DNA of 12,651 bases, taken from VFJL01 sp043752345 (GTDB lineage Bacteria; Pseudomonadota; Gammaproteobacteria; Burkholderiales; Nitrosomonadaceae). Below are positions 7,552 through 12,651 of this stretch, piece by piece (position 1 is the stretch's first letter; each line of letters starts with the position of its first letter). Made by a program: the position numbers and the translations under genes. Under the pieces are notes generated by a model that saw nothing but the letters and a program-made list of their open reading frames with translations, was not told the DNA's origin and searched no databases. Where the stretch lies: contig JAYUYT010000077.1 of the NCBI GenBank assembly GCA_043752345.1, positions 1-12,651 on the forward strand. The letters are read 5' to 3'.

Positions 7552-8340
7552 GTGGGATTTCTCGCCGATAAACGCATACTCATCGCCGGACTGCTCAGCA
7601 ATCGCTCCATCGCCTACGGCATCGCCAAAGCAATGCAACGCGAAGGCGCACAACTTGCCTTCACCTATCAAGGAGAGGGAGTACGCGAGCGGGTTGGAAA
7701 ACTTGCTGCCGAATTCGGCAGTGATTTGCTGTTTTCCTGCGATGTCGCGAGCGACAGCGAAATCAGCCAGTGCTTCGACGATCTGGGAAAACGCTGGGAC
7801 GGTCTTGATGGCATTGTGCACTCCGTCGCTTTCGCCCCGCGCGAAGCATTGAGCGGGGACTACCTGGAAAGCGTGAATCGCGAAGCTTTCCGCATTGCCC
7901 ATGATGTCAGCTCCTACAGCTTCGCTGCGTTGGCAAAAGCCGGGATGCCGCTGATGCAAGGCAGAAATGCTGCGCTGCTGACACTTACTTACCTGGGTGC
8001 AGAGCGGGTCATGCCAAATTACAATGTAATGGGACTGGCCAAGGCAAGCCTTGAAGCCAATGTGCGCTTCATGGCATCCAGTCTTGGTCCCAAAGGAATA
8101 CGCGTCAATGCGATTTCGGCCGGCCCGATCAAAACCCTGGCGGCAGCGGGTATCGGCAATTTCGGCAAGCTGCTGAGTTATACCGAGAAAGTTGCGCCGT
8201 TACGGCGTAATGTCTCTATTGGGGAAGTCGGGAATGTTGCGGCTTTCTTGTGCAGTGATCTGGCCAGCGGTGTTACCGGGGAAATTACCTATGTCGATGC
8301 CGGATTCAATACGGTTGCTTTCGACATCAGCGAATCTTAA
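7552..8340 (+). CDS. fabI: NADH-dependent enoyl-[acyl-carrier-protein] reductase
   Basis: FabI reduces trans-2-enoyl-ACP to acyl-ACP, the last step of each fatty-acid elongation cycle, in the cytoplasm. The 262-residue length matches the family. It starts MGFLADKRIL with the dinucleotide-binding loop AGLLSNRSIAYGIA (12-25). The FabI catalytic set is present: Tyr147 in TYLGAE, Tyr157 in PNYNVMGLAKAS and Lys164. SAGPIKTLAA and the C-terminal FLCSDLASGVTGEITYVDAGF also match closely. At position 93, where E. coli FabI has glycine (SIGFAP), this protein has alanine (SVAFAP); that residue lines the triclosan/NAD pocket. It uses a GTG start. It is the only plus-strand gene in the window, divergent from the ABC importer and convergent with ppiD, with 21 bp between the stops. 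Confidence 0.97.
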   Translation: MGFLADKRILIAGLLSNRSIAYGIAKAMQREGAQLAFTYQGEGVRERVGKLAAEFGSDLLFSCDVASDSEISQCFDDLGKRWDGLDGIVHSVAFAPREALSGDYLESVNREAFRIAHDVSSYSFAALAKAGMPLMQGRNAALLTLTYLGAERVMPNYNVMGLAKASLEANVRFMASSLGPKGIRVNAISAGPIKTLAAAGIGNFGKLLSYTEKVAPLRRNVSIGEVGNVAAFLCSDLASGVTGEITYVDAGFNTVAFDISES

Positions 8341-8361
8341 TTGCTGCTTCTGCTCAGAATT

Positions 8362-10221
8362 CTATTTTCTTATCGTCACGTCGGATCGCTGCCTGATCCC
8401 GGCAAGCGAAGCCGCGAGCTCTTCCTGGGTAAGTAACTGCTGCAACTGTCTGCTAAAGGCCTTACGCTTGCCTTCATCCGCAGGCGCAGGTTCGGTTACG
8501 CGGCTGACACGGAGCAGAGTGAAGCCACCTTGAGAGTTGACCACTCCGGCATAGGATGGCAATCCAGTTGATCCGGCTTTGAAAATCGTACGCAAAGTTT
8601 CATTGTCCATGCCTTGCGGTTGCTGGCGAGAGACCTGCTGCACAGGACCCCACGCAACTATGCCGCTTTCACCTTTCTGCAACCGTGCGAGCTGCTCTCT
8701 CCCTTCCTTGACAGCCGTCTCAGCCGCTTGCTGCCGGATCACATGCATGGCGATTTCATTCCTTGCCGCAGCCATGGAGCGCATGGCTGCTGGCCGATGA
8801 TTCAGCACTCTTGCCACTACCAGAGTATTGGGTGTCACTTCGACCGCCTCGGTGTTGCGCTTGTTTTTGATAGCATCTTCCGAGAATACCGCTTGTAGCA
8901 ACTTGCCATTGGTCAAATAGGGGAGCTCGCCCCCTTTTTTGTTAATCCACTCACTCTGCCGGATGGATAATTTGAATTTCTCCGCAGCTGGCTGCAGGCT
9001 GTCGCTCTGCTCATACACCATGTTGCTGAAGCCTTCGGCCATTTCACCAAATGTTTTATCGGCTTTCTGCTTCTTCAGTTCCTGCTCGACCTGATTCTTC
9101 ACTTCGTCAAAATTTACTGCCTTGCCGGTTTTTATCGCGGAGAGTTTGATGATGTGAAAACCAAAGTCTGTCTGGATCGGCCCGCGAATTTCTTCCGGCT
9201 TCATCTGGAAAACTGCATCCTCAAATGCCTTGACCATCATGCCGCGTCCGAAAAAACCAAGATCACCACCTTTGGCTGCTGAGCCGGGGTCTTGAGAGTT
9301 CTGTTTGGCGAGAGTGGCGAAACTTTGTGGCGTTTGTTTGAGTTGTGCCAGCAGTTGTTCCGCCTTGGCACGCGCTGCAGTTTTGTCCGCATCCGATGCG
9401 GTGGTGGACACACTTATCAGAATATGGCTAGCCTGGCGCTCTTCCGGTTGGCCAAATCCATCCTTATGTTCTTCGAAATATTTTCTGGTTTCATCAGCGC
9501 TCACTTGTACCTGTTTTGCCAGATCATCCAGTGACAGCACCAAGTACTCGACTCGCACTTGTTCTGGCACCTGGAATTCGGCTTGATGACGCTCATAATA
9601 GGCCTGGATAGCAACAGCATCTGGCCTTACCTGTGCCAGGAATTGCTCCGGCTGGATTCTAACCAAGCTGACTTCGCGTTGCTCCTCGCTCAAACGCATG
9701 ACTCTCTCCGCCACTGTGTCCGGAATAAAGCCATTTCTGGTGTAAGCATCAATCAACTGCTGTTGCAGCATCTCCTGTCGCACTCGTGTTTCAAACGTCA
9801 GCGGGGTCATCCCCTGTTCACGCAGGAGCTCTGTATAACGTTGAGTTGAAAATGCTCCATCCTGCTGGAATGCCCCAATGCCCTGAATCACTTCAATCAA
9901 CTGTGGATCCAATATAGTCAAACCGACGCGTTCCGCCTCCTGCTTCAACAAACGTTGCTGAATCAGTCTGTCCAGCACCGCAGACCTCACCTCCGGGGTA
10001 TCCTGCATGGAGGCATCCTCTCCAGCACCTCGCATACTTTCCTGCTGATTACGCATTGCCTGATCCAGTTCCTGGCGCTGAATCTTTTCTCCAGCCACTA
10101 ACGCGACATAATCATCACCATCACTGCGGTACGACTCGACCCCCCAGAACAGGAATGGCAATGTCGCCAGCACCAGGATAAATTGAACAACACGTTTCTT
10201 TTTGTGAACAAAATCAAACAC
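8362..10221 (-). CDS. ppiD: Peptidyl-prolyl isomerase-like periplasmic folding factor PpiD
   Basis: PpiD is an inner-membrane chaperone that faces the periplasm near the Sec translocon and helps newly exported proteins fold. The 619-residue length fits the family (about 620). The N terminus MFDFVHKKKR precedes a single helix (about 11-28), as in other PpiD proteins. A SurA-like N-terminal chaperone region (about 36-200) follows. A parvulin domain spans about 262-362, with ASHILIS (264-270), GGDLGFFGRGMMVKAFEDAVF (318-338) and TDFGFHIIKL (351-360). The C-terminal region (about 400-619) resembles the second chaperone half. The start is GTG at 10221; no ATG is suitably placed, and the family begins with MFDF. 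There is no strong ribosome-binding site. An intrinsic terminator ends only 19 nt upstream, so its transcription is unusual. In E. coli ppiD also lies downstream of hupB. Confidence 0.95.
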   Translation of the reverse strand: MFDFVHKKKRVVQFILVLATLPFLFWGVESYRSDGDDYVALVAGEKIQRQELDQAMRNQQESMRGAGEDASMQDTPEVRSAVLDRLIQQRLLKQEAERVGLTILDPQLIEVIQGIGAFQQDGAFSTQRYTELLREQGMTPLTFETRVRQEMLQQQLIDAYTRNGFIPDTVAERVMRLSEEQREVSLVRIQPEQFLAQVRPDAVAIQAYYERHQAEFQVPEQVRVEYLVLSLDDLAKQVQVSADETRKYFEEHKDGFGQPEERQASHILISVSTTASDADKTAARAKAEQLLAQLKQTPQSFATLAKQNSQDPGSAAKGGDLGFFGRGMMVKAFEDAVFQMKPEEIRGPIQTDFGFHIIKLSAIKTGKAVNFDEVKNQVEQELKKQKADKTFGEMAEGFSNMVYEQSDSLQPAAEKFKLSIRQSEWINKKGGELPYLTNGKLLQAVFSEDAIKNKRNTEAVEVTPNTLVVARVLNHRPAAMRSMAAARNEIAMHVIRQQAAETAVKEGREQLARLQKGESGIVAWGPVQQVSRQQPQGMDNETLRTIFKAGSTGLPSYAGVVNSQGGFTLLRVSRVTEPAPADEGKRKAFSRQLQQLLTQEELAASLAGIRQRSDVTIRK

Positions 10222-10240
10222 TGATGAAATCCAGGGAACG

Positions 10241-10269
10241 AATAAAAAGGGCGAACTTGCGTTCGCCCT
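10241..10269 (-). terminator. Intrinsic terminator after tRNA-Asp
   Basis: A perfect 8-bp stem, AGGGCGAA/TTCGCCCT with a 6-nt loop (10248-10269), is followed on the minus strand by TTTTTATT (10241-10248). It lies about 16 nt past the encoded CCA of tRNA-Asp and should end the HU-tRNA transcript. It also lies just 19 nt upstream of the ppiD start codon. Confidence 0.88.
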
Positions 10270-10285
10270 GGTTTAGCGCAAAATT

Positions 10286-10362
10286 TGGCGGAGTGGACGG
10301 GACTCGAACCCGCGACCCCCGGCGTGACAGGCCGGTATTCTAACCAACTGAACTACCACTCC
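10286..10362 (-). tRNA. tRNA-Asp (anticodon GTC)
   Basis: This is a 77-nt tRNA with CCA encoded. The acceptor stem is GGAGTGG/CCACTCC with discriminator G. The D arm is TAGTTCAGTTGGTTAGA. The anticodon loop CTGTCAC gives GTC, and the T arm contains GGGTTCGAGTCCC. It closely resembles E. coli tRNA-Asp. It lies 23 nt downstream of tRNA-Val, so the two are probably processed from one precursor. Confidence 0.97.
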
Positions 10363-10386
10363 TAATAAAATCTGTGGAGTAACGGC

Positions 10387-10462
10387 TGGTGGGTGCTGAC
10401 GGGGTCGAACCGCCGACATTCGCCTTGTAAGGGCGACGCTCTACCAGCTGAGCTAAGCACCC
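10387..10462 (-). tRNA. tRNA-Val (anticodon TAC)
   Basis: This is a 76-nt tRNA with CCA encoded. The acceptor stem is GGGTGCT/AGCACCC with discriminator A. The D arm is TAGCTCAGCTGGTAGAGC. The anticodon loop CTTACAA gives TAC, and the T arm contains GCGGTTCGACCCCGT. It starts only 16 nt after the HU stop codon. That leaves no room for its own promoter, so it is probably transcribed with the HU gene. Confidence 0.97.
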
Positions 10463-10478
10463 TACTCCGGAAAAGGCG

Positions 10479-10751
10479 TTAGTTTACTGCATCCTTGAGT
10501 GCCTTGCCAGCGCTGAATTTCGGGACCTTGGCTGCTTTTATTTTGATAGCTGCACCGGTACGCGGGTTGCGGCCAGTACGAGCTGCACGTTTACCCACTT
10601 TGAAAGTTCCGAAGCCGACCAAGGTGACACTTTGACCCTTCTTGAGAGCAGCTTTAATCGCGGACAATGTCCCATCCAGCGCGTTACCTGCGGAGGCTTT
10701 GGAAATGTCTGCGGATTTGGCGATAGCATCAATCAGTTCAGATTTATTCAC
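10479..10751 (-). CDS. hupB: DNA-binding protein HU (HupB-type)
   Basis: HU is a small nucleoid protein that bends and compacts DNA as a dimer. The 90-residue length is exactly that of the family. It shows MNKSELIDAIA at the N terminus and the core VGFGTFKV (45-52). The beta-arm tip GRNPRTG (60-66) has the intercalating Pro63. It ends with VPKFSAGKALKDAVN. The start is GTG at 10751, supported by AAGGGG 6 nt upstream; the frame stays open further upstream through the leader, but that part is untranslated promoter and leader sequence. The order HU, tRNA-Val, tRNA-Asp, ppiD suggests one transcription unit running from the HU promoter. I use hupB because of the adjacent ppiD; a paralogue elsewhere would not change the function. 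Confidence 0.96.
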   Translation of the reverse strand: MNKSELIDAIAKSADISKASAGNALDGTLSAIKAALKKGQSVTLVGFGTFKVGKRAARTGRNPRTGAAIKIKAAKVPKFSAGKALKDAVN

Positions 10752-10757
10752 GTAATT

Positions 10758-10763
10758 CCCCTT
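10758..10763 (-). promoter_or_regulatory. Shine-Dalgarno site of hupB, supporting a GTG start
   Basis: AAGGGG on the minus strand lies 6 nt from the GTG at 10751. It is a strong site, as expected for an abundant nucleoid protein. Confidence 0.82.
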
Positions 10764-10781
10764 TCGTTTATTGGTAAGAAG

Positions 10782-10802
10782 GTTACAGGAAAACCCTGCA
10801 AC
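10782..10802 (-). promoter_or_regulatory. Hairpin at the start of the hupB leader
   Basis: GTTGCAGG and CCTGTAAC pair over 8 bp (one G-U) around a 5-nt loop. The hairpin sits at about the predicted transcript start (near 10800), so the mRNA would begin with a stem-loop roughly 30 nt before the start codon. A 5'-terminal stem often protects an mRNA from decay; that role here is inferred. Confidence 0.5.
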
Positions 10803-10806
10803 TGCT

Positions 10807-10835
10807 TTTATATCAAGCCATTTGGGCTTGGTCAA
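10807..10835 (-). promoter_or_regulatory. Main sigma70-type promoter of hupB
   Basis: The minus strand carries TTGACC (10830-10835), a 17-bp spacer and TATAAA (10807-10812). This is close to consensus and should start transcription near 10800. The spacer contains a 6-bp inverted repeat (see the separate entry). Confidence 0.82.
10814..10830. promoter_or_regulatory. Inverted repeat in the hupB promoter spacer, possible operator
   Basis: CAAGCC and GGCTTG are perfect 6-bp inverted arms with a 5-bp centre. They occupy almost exactly the space between the -35 and -10 boxes. A regulator bound there would block RNA polymerase. No regulator is identified. Confidence 0.4.
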
Positions 10836-10866
10836 GCAATTGTGAGAATATTTTTAAGAAACTTTT

Positions 10867-10893
10867 ATTATAGAAAACATTTTGCCTATGCAA
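10867..10893 (-). promoter_or_regulatory. Possible second, upstream hupB promoter
   Basis: A perfect TATAAT (minus strand, 10867-10872) follows TTGCAT (10888-10893), with a short 15-bp spacer. It lies in the AT-rich 10836-10907 stretch after hprK, where I see no convincing terminator. E. coli hupB also has several promoters. The spacing is suboptimal, so this is tentative. Confidence 0.35.
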
Positions 10894-10907
10894 GTTACGT
10901 TTCATTT

Positions 10908-11864
10908 TCATATCCTTACCTGATCTTCCCCATTCCCCATTTCCTGCTCATGCCGCGCAAGAAACTCCTGCGTGCTGTCGATACCGCGTAGCTGCAAAAC
11001 ATAATTCCGCACCGCTGCCTCTACCAGTACTGCCAAGTTACGACCCGCTGCCACCGGGATGATAACCTTGCGGATTTTAACGCCCATGACATTTTCGTTG
11101 ACGTCGTTGATCGGCAGTCGCTCCATTGAGGCGGCATCTGCACTACTGGGTTTTTGCAGATGCACAATCAGCTTCATGCTTTTCCGGCGTCGCACTGCAG
11201 TCTCACCAAAAATAGTCCGAATATTCAGCACCCCCAGTCCACGTACTTCAAGAAAATCCCGCAGCATCGGTGGACAACGCCCCTCCAAGGTTTCTGGTGC
11301 AATGCGGCGCAGTTCTACCACATCATCTGCCACCAGGCCGTGGCCGCGACTCACCAATTCCAGCGCCAATTCACTCTTGCCGACGCCACTTTCACCGGTA
11401 ATCATCACCCCCATTCCCAGTACATCCAGCAGTACGCCGTGCAGACTGATGGATGGCGCCAAGACGTGTCCCAAATAGGTGCGTATCAGCCAGATGACTT
11501 CCAGACTGGAATGCGGTGAACGCAGTAGAGGAGTACCGGTGGTGTCAGCCAACGCTCGTAGCGGAGCTGGTATAGCTGCGTCGCCTGCGACAATAATGCA
11601 CGCTATACTGCTTTGAGCGAGTTGCTGCATATGATGCTGCAAGGATGCGGGGTCAAGCTGATTGAGATAGTCAGTTTCGGTCTCACTCAATACCTGTACC
11701 CAATTGGGGTGAATGAAATTAAGATGGCCGACTATCCCCTGGGCAGATTGCGCAATGGTTTCATCGTCGAGTTGCCTGTCGCCACCATCCCTGCTCGCTT
11801 CCCAGGTCAGATCCAGCTTCTCCCGCTTGTCCTCAAACAGTTGTGTGATGCTGATCTGGGGCAT
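10908..11864 (-). CDS. hprK: HPr kinase/phosphorylase
   Basis: HprK phosphorylates, and with phosphate dephosphorylates, a serine of the PTS carrier HPr; in proteobacteria it acts on the regulatory rather than sugar-transport PTS. The 318-residue length fits the family. It has an N-terminal domain (about 1-130) and a kinase domain with the conserved H142 in LHGVLLD. Further kinase features are the P-loop GESGVGKS (157-164), VADD (178-181) and the HprK signature LEVRGLGVLNI (205-215). The ATG at 11864 (MPQISITQLF) is chosen because it gives the usual family N terminus; an ATG 14 codons upstream lies deeper in ptsN. It overlaps the ptsN end by 32 bp in another frame, so the two are probably translationally coupled. 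In many betaproteobacteria rapZ follows hprK; here the HU promoter region follows instead. Confidence 0.95.
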   Translation of the reverse strand: MPQISITQLFEDKREKLDLTWEASRDGGDRQLDDETIAQSAQGIVGHLNFIHPNWVQVLSETETDYLNQLDPASLQHHMQQLAQSSIACIIVAGDAAIPAPLRALADTTGTPLLRSPHSSLEVIWLIRTYLGHVLAPSISLHGVLLDVLGMGVMITGESGVGKSELALELVSRGHGLVADDVVELRRIAPETLEGRCPPMLRDFLEVRGLGVLNIRTIFGETAVRRRKSMKLIVHLQKPSSADAASMERLPINDVNENVMGVKIRKVIIPVAAGRNLAVLVEAAVRNYVLQLRGIDSTQEFLARHEQEMGNGEDQVRI

Positions 11865-12318
11865 TGGGTGTCCAATTGGAAATGAGTTGATAGACTTCCG
11901 CTGCATCCTTGCCAGTCAGCAGACTTTCGCGGAAATTCTTGTTGCTGAACATTTGTGCCAGCTCGCTCAGAATTTGCAAGTGCTGGTCAGTGGCTTTCTC
12001 CGGGACCAGCAAGATGCAGATCAAACTGACTGGCTTACCATCTGGCGCATCGAATGGAATTGGCTCTTTCATGCGGATAAATGCTGCAGCAGCATCGCGT
12101 AGCCCCTTAATCCTGCCATGCGGAATTGCCACACCTTGACCGAGGCCGGTAGAACCCAGTTTCTCGCGTGCAAACAAGCTGTCAAACACCTGGCTGCGTG
12201 AAATATGCAATGTGTTCTCAAACAATAGTCCGACCTGCTCAAATACGCGTTTCTTGCTGGCGGCGTCCAGTTCTACAATAACGTGAGACGGGAGAAGTAG
12301 CTGTGTAATGAGGTTCAT
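11833..12318 (-). CDS. ptsN: PTS IIA-like nitrogen-regulatory protein (EIIA-Ntr)
   Basis: EIIA-Ntr receives phosphate from the nitrogen-type PTS (EI-Ntr and NPr or HPr). It regulates other proteins, such as potassium uptake, rather than moving sugar. The 161-residue length is normal for the family. It begins MNLITQLLLP and has the conserved phosphorylation motif GVAIPHGR with His67. The LLVPEKATDQHLQILSELAQMFSN region (about 103-126) is typical. The ATG at 12318 lacks a recognisable Shine-Dalgarno site; the leader before it is AT-rich. It overlaps hprK by 32 bp and lies 91 bp downstream of hpf. Confidence 0.95.
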   Translation of the reverse strand: MNLITQLLLPSHVIVELDAASKKRVFEQVGLLFENTLHISRSQVFDSLFAREKLGSTGLGQGVAIPHGRIKGLRDAAAAFIRMKEPIPFDAPDGKPVSLICILLVPEKATDQHLQILSELAQMFSNKNFRESLLTGKDAAEVYQLISNWTPNAPDQHHTTV

Positions 12319-12409
12319 AAAAATGAAATTATGCTTCGGTTAATTCGATTAAGTCCGTTGAGTGCCTGCAGTAGCATGCTTTTGCCAGCACGCTCAATTA
12401 CTCCAACTG

Positions 12410-12651
12410 CTATGATTCGTCACTCTTTAACGGCACGGCAATATTGCGTCGATCCGCGTTTTTTTCTTTGTGCTTGAGTATCTGCCGGTCAAGCTTATCC
12501 ACCAGACTGTCTATGGAGGCATACATGTCAGCGCTATCAGTTTCGACAAAAATATCTTTGCCGCGTACGTGTACGTTGGCCTCGGCCTTCTGCTTAAGTT
12601 TCTCCACCGACAGAATCACACTGACATCAATGACGTGATCAAAATGGCGCC
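12410..12651 (-). CDS. hpf: Ribosome hibernation promoting factor (HPF), 3' part
   Basis: Short HPF binds the 30S decoding region and promotes formation of inactive 100S ribosomes in stationary phase. The visible 79 residues run in from the right edge as RHFDHVIDVSVILSVEKLKQ and include HVRGKDIFVETDSADMYASIDSLVDKLDRQ, a standard HPF core. They end in a basic tail. About 30 N-terminal residues are missing, including the start codon; an internal GTG at 12619 is only a valine codon. The tail is short, so this is the short form without the long-HPF dimerisation domain. It is probably upstream of ptsN and hprK in one operon, normally behind rpoN. Confidence 0.93.
   Translation of the reverse strand, partial: RHFDHVIDVSVILSVEKLKQKAEANVHVRGKDIFVETDSADMYASIDSLVDKLDRQILKHKEKNADRRNIAVPLKSDES

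Noticed and set aside
10752..10835. A longer HU protein starting at 10835
   Set aside because: The extra 28 codons cover the promoter and leader hairpin. The GTG at 10751 has a strong ribosome-binding site and gives the exact 90-residue family length.
10871..10890. A possible terminator after hprK
   Set aside because: The pairing is A/T-only with mismatches, a 2-nt loop and no proper T tract, so I do not support it.
12319..12409. Stem-forming stretches between hpf and ptsN, such as TTAAT-CG-AATTAA
   Set aside because: The stems are short and interrupted and no T tract follows. They may be chance.
1..12651. CRISPR arrays, phage genes, toxin-antitoxin pairs or defence systems
   Set aside because: No regularly spaced direct repeats and no such genes are present. 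Apart from the small palindromic element, all coding regions are recognisable core or transport genes.

Overview
The window looks like ordinary chromosome of a betaproteobacterium. Most genes lie on the minus strand, and the proteins resemble their proteobacterial counterparts closely: RF3, FabI, PpiD, HU, HPr kinase, PtsN and HPF. A short-form HPF followed by ptsN and an HPr kinase gene is a typical betaproteobacterial arrangement. A tRNA-Val/tRNA-Asp pair between an HU gene and ppiD also fits that class. Nitrosomonadales or Gallionellaceae are my best guess, but I cannot name a genus from the sequence alone.

Layout. (1) Positions 1-485, minus: the 5' part of prfC (release factor 3), which runs off the left edge. 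(2) About 485-630: a 142-bp AT-rich, nested-palindromic element with imperfect 19-bp terminal inverted repeats and a TA on each side. It looks like a MITE (a small non-autonomous transposon). (3) 600-7411, minus: a four-gene peptide-type ABC importer operon. In transcription order it encodes a lipoprotein solute-binding protein, permease 1, permease 2 and a double-ATPase fusion like YejF. Neighbouring genes overlap by 8, 4 and 4 bp. (4) 7552-8340, plus: fabI (enoyl-ACP reductase), divergent from the importer, with a clear sigma70-type promoter. (5) 8362-10221, minus: ppiD (membrane-anchored periplasmic folding factor), convergent with fabI. (6) 10241-10462, minus: tRNA-Val(TAC), tRNA-Asp(GTC) and an intrinsic terminator. 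(7) 10479-10751, minus: an HU gene with a strong promoter. (8) 10908-12651, minus: hprK, ptsN and the 3' part of hpf, part of the regulatory (nitrogen-type) PTS cluster normally found next to rpoN.

How it works together. The importer genes appear translationally coupled and probably take up peptides or a related small substrate. FabI works in fatty-acid synthesis. PpiD helps proteins fold as they leave the Sec translocon. HU, the two tRNAs and probably some ppiD expression appear linked in one transcription unit downstream of the HU promoter. HPF, PtsN and HprK cover ribosome hibernation and PTS signalling.

There is no CRISPR array, rRNA, phage gene or intact insertion sequence. No stretch longer than 300 bp lacks a gene. 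I see no convincing new multi-gene system. The most interesting item is the MITE-like element at the importer/prfC junction, which seems to supply the stop codon of one gene and the ribosome-binding site of the next.
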